Below, piece after piece: positions 17,393 to 24,378 of a stretch of 64,000 bases of DNA. The stretch is taken from the NCBI RefSeq assembly GCF_030413615.1, contig NZ_CP129236.1, positions 3,394,001 through 3,458,000 of the forward strand. The letters run 5' to 3'. The notes under the pieces are model-generated. The model saw only the letters and a list, made by a program, of their open reading frames with translations, was not told the DNA's origin and did no database searches. The DNA comes from Planococcus shixiaomingii (GTDB lineage Bacteria > Bacillota > Bacilli > Bacillales_A > Planococcaceae). The position numbers were made by a program, and so were the translations under genes. Position 1 is the first letter of the stretch; each line of letters starts with the position of its first letter.

Positions 17393-17416
17393 AAACCGGA
17401 ACATTGGCTCCGGTTT
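17393..17416 (+). terminator. First copy of the duplicated yndM terminator hairpin
   Basis: AAACCGGA / TCCGGTTT with loop ACATTGGC, two bases after the stop. A near-identical hairpin recurs at 17668-17690 on the other side of a repeat element. Confidence 0.8.
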
Positions 17417-17667
17417 GACAGGTTGTCGAGAAACTCTCGGCAACCTTTTTTATGTCGCTTCAGGCGGACGTTTTCCGTAGGCAAGACATTGGCCGAAGAC
17501 GGTGAGGCCATGTCTTTGCGACGAAGCTAGCGCAGCGATGCAGAGACAGGAGCAACAGTCTTTTCAGTAACGAGGAGGCTGAAGCCGAGCCCACGGAAAG
17601 CAAAGTGGCCGACCCGGTTGGGTTATGCATCCTTCTTCGCCTATCCTGCATTTTGTCTACAGCCTGA
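17417..17667. repeat. Dispersed repeat R2, copy A, between duplicated terminators
   Basis: About 250 bp of GC-rich non-coding sequence. Its left end forms a strong terminator-like hairpin (GGTTGTCGAGA / TCTCGGCAACC then TTTTTT, 17421-17451). Its middle holds the hairpin GGCAAGACATTGGCC / GGCCATGTCTTTGC and the block AGCGATGCAGAGACAGGAGC, shared with copy B at 24255-24275. The right end reads TTTTGTCTACAGCCTGAAA. It is flanked by two near-identical 24-bp hairpins, as if inserted into the terminator between convergent genes. Confidence 0.8.
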
Positions 17668-17693
17668 AACCGGAGCATTGGCTCCGGTTTTTT
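17668..17693. terminator. Second copy of the duplicated terminator hairpin
   Basis: AAACCGGAGC / GCTCCGGTTT followed by TTT; differs from the first copy at one position. It lies immediately after the DUF2071 stop codon read from the other strand. Confidence 0.8.
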
Positions 17694-18384
17694 ATTGCTC
17701 TTGAACAGGCGGGAAAAAACGAACTTTTTGCCATTCGGAATAATGAGTGATGGCCAGTTCTTGGGGAAAATCGACAGGCAGAAAACTTGCCATTGTATTT
17801 CGGTAAACAGTGCCTTTTACATATTCGAGCTGCCATGGGTCGTGCTCGATATCCACTCGAAAAAGCCGGTTTTTTGGTTTGGTCCATAAGCAATAACGCT
17901 CTGTCAACCACCCTTCAAGCTCATTTTTAACTATTGGCGGCGAAATTACCCGGAAAGAGAGGTCCAAAATTTCCGAAAAAGAATGTTCATGAATTCTTTT
18001 GCTTTGGAATCGCCATGTTCCTCTATGCTCTTCCATAGCCATACGTGCATGCCGGTAAGGCAGGAAATCACCTGTTGTCGCAGTTTTTACAGCTAAAGGG
18101 CTATCAGCATCTAAACTAAAAAAGAAGACGCCGGATTTTCCGTTAAGCTTTACATAAGTTCTGACATTCAGCTCCAAATAAGTTCCAGCTCCCGGTACAG
18201 GAGGCAATAAACGTGGTCTTGTTCGTTTCGCTTTGAACAAGACCACGCCCACCCAGGCCTGCCCGTCGTATAAATCCAGTTCAAGCTCCTGCGGAATATG
18301 CGGCAATAGCAAATCTGGAGGAATTGGCCAATGCAAAAAAAGGAGGTTATGCCATTCCTGAGTCATGATCCAAGGCTTTTTCAT
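17692..18384 (-). CDS. YqjF family protein (DUF2071)
   Basis: 230 residues, all cytosolic. The opening WIMTQEWHNLLFLHWPIPPDLLLPHIP and the later YLELNVRTYV and GVFFFSLDAD are hallmarks of the YqjF/DUF2071 family, whose function is unknown. The fold is thought to be a double-barrel related to acetoacetate decarboxylase-like proteins, so a small-molecule ligand is plausible. GAGAGGAAGC precedes the ATG. It lies downstream of the Mn-catalase gene on the same strand, with a terminator between, so co-transcription would need readthrough. Confidence 0.85.
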   Translation of the reverse strand: MKKPWIMTQEWHNLLFLHWPIPPDLLLPHIPQELELDLYDGQAWVGVVLFKAKRTRPRLLPPVPGAGTYLELNVRTYVKLNGKSGVFFFSLDADSPLAVKTATTGDFLPYRHARMAMEEHRGTWRFQSKRIHEHSFSEILDLSFRVISPPIVKNELEGWLTERYCLWTKPKNRLFRVDIEHDPWQLEYVKGTVYRNTMASFLPVDFPQELAITHYSEWQKVRFFPPVQEQ

Positions 18385-18406
18385 GCTTCCTCTCTTTCCT
18401 TTCTCA

Positions 18407-18444
18407 TAAAAAATAAGCCCCTTGCAGGAAGAGGCTTATTTTTT
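18407..18444. terminator. Terminator of the Mn-catalase operon
   Basis: AAATAAGCC / GGCTTATTT hairpin with T-run on the minus strand, just after the Mn-catalase stop; symmetric enough to work in both directions. Confidence 0.85.
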
Positions 18445-18445
18445 C

Positions 18446-19273
18446 TTATTTTGTACCTTCTTCAAGTGGCAAGGTATCATGTGATTGTGGCGGACCTGGT
18501 TTCAATACAGGTCTTCCAGCGAGCGGTTTTGGTGCTTCTACTGTAAATGGATGGCCATCTGGAGCCGTTTGGTTTACCCATGGCAATTGTGAAGCAGTGC
18601 TTGTTTCAGAGTTTGTGTAAAGAATATGTGAGAATTCTTTTGCTTCCCATTCAGGTGGAAGAGTTCCAGGCACTATAGGGCCTTCTTTGGCTTCCAAATC
18701 TTTGATTGCGGCAAGCCACTGATTTTGGTGCATCGTATCCCGCGCTAACAGGAATGAGAACAAGTCTTTGACACCTCTGTCATCAGTCATACTATAAAGG
18801 CGCGCTACTTGCAGGCGTCCTTGGGATTCCGCGCTGACGTTAGAGCGGAAGTCTGCCAGTAAGTTTCCGCTTGCTATGATGTATCCAGCGTTCCAAGGAA
18901 CTCCGTTGCTGTCTTTAGGAGATGCCCCTAATCCGTGGACAATCGCATGCTGCGGATTCATGCCGCCCATGATGGCTCCGACTATCGGATCAGCAGCTGC
19001 TTTTTCCTGTTCATAAACCGGCGCGCCTTCTAATAATCGGGCTACCATCGTTGCAAGCAGCTCAATATGACCAAGTTCCTGGGTTCCTGTATCCATCAGC
19101 AAGTCTCTGTATTTTTCGTTTCCTCTTGTGCTCCACCCTTGGAATAAGTATTGCATCGCCACGGACATTTCACCGAATTGCCCACCAATTAATTCTTGGA
19201 CTTGCTTTGCAAATACCGCATCCGGTGCATCAGGTTTTGATTCGAATTGCAGTTCTCCTCTGTGAAAAAACAT
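18446..19273 (-). CDS. Manganese catalase
   Basis: 275 residues of the ferritin-like di-manganese catalase family, degrading hydrogen peroxide in the cytosol. Ligand helices are visible: GEMSVAMQYLFQGW (glutamate), TGTQELGHIELL (Glu and His), SAESQGRLQVARLY (Glu) and LARDTMHQNQW (His). The start at 19273 has GGAGGT seven bases upstream; the ATG at 19279 is too close to it. The C-terminal tail is proline-rich (PLAGRPVLKPGPPQSHD). It follows a small repeat protein gene by 25 bp and shares its SigB-type promoter. Confidence 0.93.
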   Translation of the reverse strand: MFFHRGELQFESKPDAPDAVFAKQVQELIGGQFGEMSVAMQYLFQGWSTRGNEKYRDLLMDTGTQELGHIELLATMVARLLEGAPVYEQEKAAADPIVGAIMGGMNPQHAIVHGLGASPKDSNGVPWNAGYIIASGNLLADFRSNVSAESQGRLQVARLYSMTDDRGVKDLFSFLLARDTMHQNQWLAAIKDLEAKEGPIVPGTLPPEWEAKEFSHILYTNSETSTASQLPWVNQTAPDGHPFTVEAPKPLAGRPVLKPGPPQSHDTLPLEEGTK

Positions 19274-19298
19274 AGACATTACCTCCTGTATTTTTTAA

Positions 19299-19595
19299 TT
19301 ATTTTTCTTCGGAGTTAGAGTGTTCGGAGTTGATGCTTCCTTTACTGTCAGGAGAAACATCGTTTGGATGGCCTCCGTCATAATCGGAATCGTTTCCGCC
19401 GGCATTGAAAGAATTCGCAGCATCTTCACTGCGGCTTTCTTCTTCCCGGTTTAATCGTTCTTCACTGGAATTAATCTGGCTGTCGTTCTTTGGGGAAACA
19501 TCTTGCGGATGGCCTCCGTCATAATCAGAATTGTTGCCACCGGAATTGAAGTTCTTTTCTGGATCCGAATTGCGGTTTTTCTCTTCTTTTTCCAT
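19299..19595 (-). CDS. Small hydrophilic repeat protein upstream of Mn-catalase
   Basis: 98 residues, very acidic and Asn/Ser/Gly-rich, predicted disordered, no signal peptide or membrane segment. It consists of two copies of a roughly 33-residue unit (about 11-43 and 57-90), each with a core like FNxGGNxSDYDGGHPxDVSP. GGAGGA lies before the ATG. It is the first gene of a SigB-type transcript leading into Mn-catalase. I do not recognise a described family; possibilities include a catalase partner or a hydrophilin-like stress protein, both speculative. Confidence 0.75.
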   Translation of the reverse strand: MEKEEKNRNSDPEKNFNSGGNNSDYDGGHPQDVSPKNDSQINSSEERLNREEESRSEDAANSFNAGGNDSDYDGGHPNDVSPDSKGSINSEHSNSEEK

Positions 19596-19637
19596 ATGAC
19601 TTCCTCCTTCTGAACTGTTTGCAATTGCATTATTTGA

Positions 19638-19662
19638 ATACCCTGCCTATTTTGTTTAAAAC
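19638..19662 (-). promoter_or_regulatory. SigB-type promoter of the repeat protein/Mn-catalase operon
   Basis: GTTTTA (19657-19662), 13 bp, GGGTAT (19638-19643) on the minus strand, an excellent match to the SigB consensus, 42 bp before the start codon. Confidence 0.85.
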
Positions 19663-19720
19663 CAAATTATGTATTATTCACAAAACCCATACAAAAGACT
19701 TAACACCCGAAACAATATGA

Positions 19721-19768
19721 AAAAAGGCCGCTGCATAGCAAAAAGCTATGCAGCGGCCTTTGGTTTTT
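19721..19768. terminator. Bidirectional terminator after ohr
   Basis: GGCCGCTGCATAGC / GCTATGCAGCGGCC, a 14-bp stem with AAAAA loop and T-runs on both strands. Confidence 0.9.
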
Positions 19769-19772
19769 AACA

Positions 19773-20195
19773 TTAGATAATTTTCAACTCTACGTCAATG
19801 TTGCCTTGTGTCGCTTTAGAATACGGACAAGCTTTATGAGCTTTTTCTACCAGTTCTCTAGCCTTTTCTTCGTCAACGCCTTGAACAGAAACATTGAGCG
19901 TCACTCCAATTTTGTACCCGTTATCAGCTTCATCTTTTAAGAAGTCGACATCCGCTTTGACGGAAGTGCCGCTTACGTCCGCTTTTTCTCTACGGATGAT
20001 CATTGCTAACGCACCATCAAAACAAGCAGCGTACCCTGCTGCAAAAAGCTGTTCCGGGTTCGTGCCTTCTCCGCCTGGACCGCCCAATTCTCTAGGAGAA
20101 ACCAATTCCAAATCAATTACATTGTCTTCTGAGACTACTCTTCCCGCACGTCCGCCGGTCGCCAATACAGATGTTGTAAATAATTTTTTTGACAT
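19773..20195 (-). CDS. ohr: Organic hydroperoxide resistance protein Ohr
   Basis: 140 residues, the standard Ohr length. The peroxidatic Cys58 (GYAACFDGAL) and resolving Cys123 (KACPYSKAT) are both present, as are the early GGRAGRV arginines and ELGGPGGEGTNPEQLFAAG. It is a lipoyl-dependent thiol peroxidase that reduces organic and lipid hydroperoxides in the cytosol. No ohrR gene adjoins. A 12-bp palindrome TTGAAATTTCAA (20221-20232), 26 bp upstream of the start, is a candidate operator, but it does not match the classical OhrR box. Confidence 0.93.
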   Translation of the reverse strand: MSKKLFTTSVLATGGRAGRVVSEDNVIDLELVSPRELGGPGGEGTNPEQLFAAGYAACFDGALAMIIRREKADVSGTSVKADVDFLKDEADNGYKIGVTLNVSVQGVDEEKARELVEKAHKACPYSKATQGNIDVELKII

Positions 20196-20345
20196 CTTTA
20201 CACTTCATCTCCTTTTATTTTTGAAATTTCAAACAATTAAAACTTACTTGTTTTCAACGTTAGAGTCAATCGATTTGTCTGTTAATTCCCATTTGTTTTG
20301 TCCCATCGGGAAGCGCTGGTCTTACCCGCTATGAAAAGTAGCCAC

Positions 20346-20370
20346 GTTTCAGGATGTTATGAAAGGGTAA
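20346..20370 (+). promoter_or_regulatory. SigB-type promoter of the DJ-1/PfpI gene
   Basis: GTTTCA, 13 bp, GGGTAA, 40 bp upstream of the start codon. Confidence 0.7.
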
Positions 20371-20409
20371 AAGAAGACATAGGTACTATACTCTGAGGAG
20401 GAAGATAAT

Positions 20410-21120
20410 ATGGCAAAAGTGATGGCCGTTCTATCGAGCGGATACGTAGATGAAGAAAATGATTATGTGACAGGTTGGTGGGCAGAGGAGCTTTTTGAAC
20501 CGATCCTCGCTCTGCAGGAAGAAGGGCATATCGTTGGTCTTGCCTCCCCTGAAGGCGGCAAACCAGTGGTGGACCCGATAAGTTTATCCGATGAATACGA
20601 CCCTGAAGGCAAATACAAAAAACTGTACGACTCGGGCATCGCTGATAAAACAACTCCGATTGTCGATGTTAAAGCAAGCGACTATGACGCAATTTTCATA
20701 GTTGGCGGGCATGGTGCAATGTTTGATTTGGCACACAACAAAGATTTGCATGCCATTATCAATATTGTATTTGAACACGGCGGAATCGTTTCTGCAGTTT
20801 GCCATGGACCTGCACCGCTCATCTATACAAAAAACAAAGATGGCCGCAACATTCTTGAAGGTTTAAATGTCACCGGCTATCCAAATGATCAGGAACCCAA
20901 AGAAGTCCAAGGGCTTCTGCCATTTAGCTTGGAAGATGAACTGCGCAGAATCGCCAATTACTCCGATGGTTCCGGCGAAAAAGAACATATCGTCTGGGGC
21001 AGTGATCAGATTCTAACAGGAAGAGATCCTCATTCATCCACACTTTTTGGAAGAGAGTTAGCTAAAAAGCTGACACAGCGTGAACAGGAAAAAGAAGATG
21101 CTTTTTTCAGCAACCCATAA
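20410..21120 (+). CDS. DJ-1/PfpI superfamily protein (Hsp31-like)
   Basis: 236 residues. The nucleophile elbow AVCHGPAPL places Cys131 next to His132; IVGGHGAMFDL (98-107) and the early glutamate of ENDYVTGWWAEE complete the likely active site. The length and the long WWAEELFEP lid region point to the class I glutamine amidotransferase-like Hsp31/HchA side, whose members act as glyoxalase III, protein deglycase or chaperone. GGAGGA precedes the ATG. A SigB-type promoter suggests induction by general stress. The exact activity cannot be told from sequence. Confidence 0.85.
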   Translation: MAKVMAVLSSGYVDEENDYVTGWWAEELFEPILALQEEGHIVGLASPEGGKPVVDPISLSDEYDPEGKYKKLYDSGIADKTTPIVDVKASDYDAIFIVGGHGAMFDLAHNKDLHAIINIVFEHGGIVSAVCHGPAPLIYTKNKDGRNILEGLNVTGYPNDQEPKEVQGLLPFSLEDELRRIANYSDGSGEKEHIVWGSDQILTGRDPHSSTLFGRELAKKLTQREQEKEDAFFSNP

Positions 21121-21303
21121 ATCTAAAATGACGCTAAATATGTTGAGCTTAAGTGACAGTTTTTAAACACCGACTTGGACATGGCTTTTGTCTAGCAATC
21201 GGGAAATCCATCTGTCTCCAAGCTCCGCAATTTTGCGGAATTGTTAATTGCTCAATTTAGTTAGTCCCATTTAAATTTTTAGTTAGTTGAAGGAGGAATT
21301 ACG

Positions 21304-21504
21304 ATGGCAAAAGATGATGAAAAAGACTATATGAAAGAAAACAAAAAAACAATGCAGCACCCTCCACAAGAAAAAGAAGGCTTAGAAGAGCCGAATGTCA
21401 AAGAATACAACAAAGTTCAAGGCGGAATCGTAGCTTTCGTCATTGTGGTAATTATTATTATCATTGCTTTGATAAGTACCGATATGTTCGGACTTTTAAA
21501 CTGA
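21304..21504 (+). CDS. Small single-pass membrane protein
   Basis: 66 residues: a charged N-terminal half (Lys/Glu-rich) and one C-terminal transmembrane helix, VAFVIVVIIIIIALI, ending inside or just outside the membrane. AAGGAGGA lies seven bases before the ATG, so translation is well supported. Function unknown. GGCTTT-N12-GGGAAA at 21183-21206 is a weak SigB-like promoter. A strong terminator follows. Confidence 0.75.
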   Translation: MAKDDEKDYMKENKKTMQHPPQEKEGLEEPNVKEYNKVQGGIVAFVIVVIIIIIALISTDMFGLLN

Positions 21505-21529
21505 TTGCTTTTTAGCAACCAGTTTTTTT
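21499..21529 (+). terminator. Terminator of the small membrane protein gene
   Basis: Imperfect AACTG-ATTGC / GCAA-CC-AGTT hairpin running into seven T, overlapping the stop codon. Confidence 0.75.
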
Positions 21530-21560
21530 ATTTCATGCTATTCGCTATGCTTGAAACGAT

Positions 21561-21597
21561 AAAAAGCTTTCCGCTTAATGCAAGCGGAAAGCTTTTT
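21561..21597. terminator. Terminator of the prsA-htrA operon
   Basis: AAAAAGCTTTCCGCTT / AAGCGGAAAGCTTTTT, a perfect 16-bp stem adjacent to the htrA stop and usable on both strands. Confidence 0.93.
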
Positions 21598-21600
21598 ATT

Positions 21601-22788
21601 TTAAAGGCTATCTGTTAATTCAATATCAAGGTTCATCGCTTTGCCATTGCGCAATACTTTAACAGCTAATGTATCTCCAACCTCTGCTTCAGTGTAAAGA
21701 TAGTGGCGAAGATCGAGTACTGTATTGACCTCTTGTCCGTTCATTTCAACAATAACATCATATGGCTGAAGCCCTGCTTCACTTGCACCGGACCCCGGCA
21801 ATACAGATTGGACGACAATTCCGCCTTCTACATCTTCAGGTAAATTCAATTGGCCTTGGCGGTATTCCGCTGGCACTTCTTCCAAATCCATAATGGTTAC
21901 GCCCATTGACGGCCGCTCCACCGCTCCTTTTGTTTCTAAGTCTTCAATAATCGGAATCGCCGTATTAATCGGAATCGCAAGCCCCATTCCTTCTACAGCA
22001 TCCTGAGCGATTTTCATCGAATTGATGCCGATGACCTGTCCGTGGCTGTTGATGAGTGCTCCACCGCTGTTTCCTGGGTTGATTGCTGCATCCGTTTGCA
22101 GAACTTCTGATTCCCAATCAATTGTGCCATCTTTGTTGATATCGATCGGCACTGCCCGTTCTGTTCCGGAAATGACACCAGTGGTCACTGAACCTGAAAA
22201 CTGAAGTCCTAGCGGGTTACCGATTGCGACTACCGGTTCACCTGCTTTTAAGACCGAAGAGTCGCCGAATTCCGCAACAGCCTTTATAGCATCCGCATCT
22301 ACTTTTAATACAGCTAAGTCTGTCCATACATCTGTGCCAAGCACTTCTGCATCCAGTTGTGTGCCGTCAGCCAAAGTTACACGCACGTCCTGTGCCCCTT
22401 CAACAACGTGATTATTGGTCACGATGAAAGCAGAGTCTCCTTCTTTTTTATAAATGACACCAGATCCCGTTCCCGCTTCTTGAGATTCTGTCTGTGCGGC
22501 TGGAGCAAACGGGCTTTGCGCTGCTGTTTGTAAATTCGTTACCCCTACAACTGCGTCAGAGTTTTTCTCCACAATTTCCGTGACATCTGTCGTTACAACA
22601 GGAGAGACATTTTGGACACTGCTGGAGGCTTCTACCGCTGAATTCGTATTTTGCTGGACCGCTGCATCTGTGTCAGTAAAGCCTGGAACTACTCCGACCA
22701 AAAGTGCACCTGCAATCAATCCTGTAAAGCTTGATGCAAAATACCCTTTCTGTTTTTTCTTTGGTTCAGGTGTATTATAATAACCCAT
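21601..22788 (-). CDS. htrA: HtrA-like membrane-anchored serine protease (S1C, PDZ)
   Basis: 395 residues: a short cytoplasmic tail, one transmembrane anchor (about 19-36), a low-complexity linker, then a trypsin-like domain with catalytic His127 (VTNNHVV), Asp157 (TDLAVL) and Ser241 (NPGNSGGAL). A C-terminal PDZ domain begins around residue 295 (GASEAGLQPYDVIVEMNG). It degrades misfolded secreted proteins at the outer membrane face. GGAGGA precedes the ATG. The gene lies 16 bp after prsA, so folding helper and protease are co-transcribed; a CssRS-like two-component pair is encoded just upstream. Confidence 0.93.
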   Translation of the reverse strand: MGYYNTPEPKKKQKGYFASSFTGLIAGALLVGVVPGFTDTDAAVQQNTNSAVEASSSVQNVSPVVTTDVTEIVEKNSDAVVGVTNLQTAAQSPFAPAAQTESQEAGTGSGVIYKKEGDSAFIVTNNHVVEGAQDVRVTLADGTQLDAEVLGTDVWTDLAVLKVDADAIKAVAEFGDSSVLKAGEPVVAIGNPLGLQFSGSVTTGVISGTERAVPIDINKDGTIDWESEVLQTDAAINPGNSGGALINSHGQVIGINSMKIAQDAVEGMGLAIPINTAIPIIEDLETKGAVERPSMGVTIMDLEEVPAEYRQGQLNLPEDVEGGIVVQSVLPGSGASEAGLQPYDVIVEMNGQEVNTVLDLRHYLYTEAEVGDTLAVKVLRNGKAMNLDIELTDSL

Positions 22789-22804
22789 TATTTTTTCCTC
22801 CTAA

Positions 22805-23665
22805 TTAAAGTTTGTAGTCAATTTCATATGATTGTTTTTTCTCTGCTATCCAAGTGGCGTATTGCGTGTTTAATGCTTCATCAAATAATGTTTCTTTGAT
22901 CTGTTCTTTACTGTCTTCTAAGTTTGCTTCCGCTGCTTCAGTTTTGCCAGTCACTTTGATAATATGGAACCCGAATTCCGTTTCCACAGGCTTGCTGATT
23001 TCATCCACTTTCATTGCGAAAGCCGCTTTTTCGAATTCTGCTGCCATTTCACCAGCTGCAAACGATCCGAGTTCGCCTCCGTTTCCAGCTGTCGCTGTAT
23101 CAATGGAATGGTCAGCTGCAAGTGTAGCGAAACTCTCGCCATCCTTTAATTTTTTTGCTACTTCATCTGCCTCTTCTTTTGAAGCCACTAAAATATGACT
23201 CGCTTCAACTTGTTCCGGTTGTGCAAATGATTCTTTATTTTCTTCAAAATACGCTTTAATCTGTTCATCCGTTATTTCAACATCCGGACCGATCAATTTT
23301 TCGATCAACAAGTAGGTTTCCATTTCACTTTCCAATTGATCCACTGTCACTCCGCTTTTCTCCAGAATCGATTGGAGAGCTTCCGCACCGCCAAATTGCT
23401 CTTCGTATTTTTTCATTTCGGCGTCAATTTCTTTTGGCGTCACTTCAATTTCCGCTTTTTCAGCTTCTTGTTTGACGATTTCGTCAGCAATCATTAAATC
23501 CAACGTCGCCGCTCCGCTTGAAGCCAGCATTCTTTCGTACAGTGCCTCTTTATCGATATCCGAATTGTTCACGGATGCAATTGCCTCTTTTTGAATACTC
23601 CCGGTAAGTAAAAATATCGCTGCTCCTAACACAGCACCAATTGCGATATACATTGCTTTTTTCAT
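22805..23665 (-). CDS. prsA: PrsA-like foldase, parvulin peptidyl-prolyl isomerase
   Basis: 286 residues: N-terminal membrane segment (about 5-22), a SurA/PrsA-type helical domain, then a parvulin domain (EASHILVASKEEADEV... GGELGSFAAGEM... VETEFGFHIIKV). The function is folding of secreted proteins outside the membrane. Unlike classical PrsA there is no lipobox cysteine, so it is anchored by its uncleaved helix or released. The start at 23665 is supported by GAAGG six bases upstream; a TTG at 23671 is less likely. First gene of the prsA-htrA operon. Confidence 0.88.
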   Translation of the reverse strand: MKKAMYIAIGAVLGAAIFLLTGSIQKEAIASVNNSDIDKEALYERMLASSGAATLDLMIADEIVKQEAEKAEIEVTPKEIDAEMKKYEEQFGGAEALQSILEKSGVTVDQLESEMETYLLIEKLIGPDVEITDEQIKAYFEENKESFAQPEQVEASHILVASKEEADEVAKKLKDGESFATLAADHSIDTATAGNGGELGSFAAGEMAAEFEKAAFAMKVDEISKPVETEFGFHIIKVTGKTEAAEANLEDSKEQIKETLFDEALNTQYATWIAEKKQSYEIDYKL

Positions 23666-23712
23666 CTTCAACCTTCTTTCCTCATCGCGATAAATTCATC
23701 TTAACAAGCAAT

Positions 23713-23729
23713 TATGACTAAACTATGAC
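23713..23729 (-). promoter_or_regulatory. Direct repeat GTCATA-N5-GTCATA upstream of prsA
   Basis: Two identical hexamers exactly 11 bp apart (23724-23729 and 23713-23718, read on the minus strand), about 50 bp before the prsA start. The spacing of one helical turn is what OmpR/PhoB-family regulators bind, and such a regulator is encoded at 25768-26448. The link is an inference. Confidence 0.45.
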
Positions 23730-23757
23730 CGAACTTTGAATAGAAATGTAAACTTTC

Positions 23758-23795
23758 GCAAAAGAAAAAGACTTGGAAGCTTAAGCTTCCAAGTC
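23758..23795 (-). terminator. Palindromic terminator, originally of the histidine kinase gene
   Basis: Perfect 26-bp palindrome GACTTGGAAGCTT / AAGCTTCCAAGTC followed on the minus strand by TTTTTC. It now lies about 570 bp from the kinase stop, separated by repeat R2 copy B. Confidence 0.85.
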
Positions 23796-23797
23796 TC

Positions 23798-24378
23798 AGA
23801 TGGTAGACAAAAGAATAGTTAACTTTCTACCGGAATAAATACGTATATTTTACTGGAACCGCAACGGCACCTCCGCTTCAGCCGGTCGCTTTCCGCGGGC
23901 TCGCACCGAACTAACTCGGTCCTTGCGTCCCGAGTGGATTTCGGCACTTCGCTGTCCCGCTGGAAAGACATTGGCCGATGGCAGTGAGGCCAAGTCTTTG
24001 CGACGAAGCAGCGCAGCGATGCAGGAGCAGAGGGTTTTCCGCCGGCTTGCGCTCCAGTGCCTGAAGCAAGAAGGGAATACTCAGTGCCTAGCGCCAACTT
24101 TCACTTCATCCAGACACTTAAATGAAAGCAGTTGCCTTAATCTGAGGAAGACGCCCAACCGGGCGAGACACGCAGACTCCTGTGGGAGCAGCGCAGCGAC
24201 TCGAGCGGAAGACCCCGCAGAGATGCAACGCTTTTTCATGTCTCGAAGCTAGCGAAGCGATGCAGAGACAGGAGCAACAGTCTTTTCAGTGACGAGGAGG
24301 CTGCAGCCGAGCCCACGGAAAGCGGAGTGGCCGGCCCGGTTAGTTTTATGCATCCTCTTTCATCAATCTTACACTTTG
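23798..24378. repeat. Dispersed repeat R2, copy B (composite)
   Basis: About 580 bp of GC-rich, hairpin-prone sequence flanked by the 10-bp direct repeat TCCAAGTCTC (23788-23797 and 24379-24388). It shares the AACTCGG...CCCGAGTGGATTTCGG block with copy C (47965-48010), AGCGATGCAGAGACAGGAGC with copy A, and the TTATGCATCC...TTTGTC end with copy A. No transposase is present. It fills the gap between prsA and the kinase gene. Confidence 0.8.

Noticed and set aside
23819..24252. Several frames of about 90-110 codons
   Set aside because: They fall in the composite repeat R2 copy B and match other copies at DNA level, with frames not conserved.
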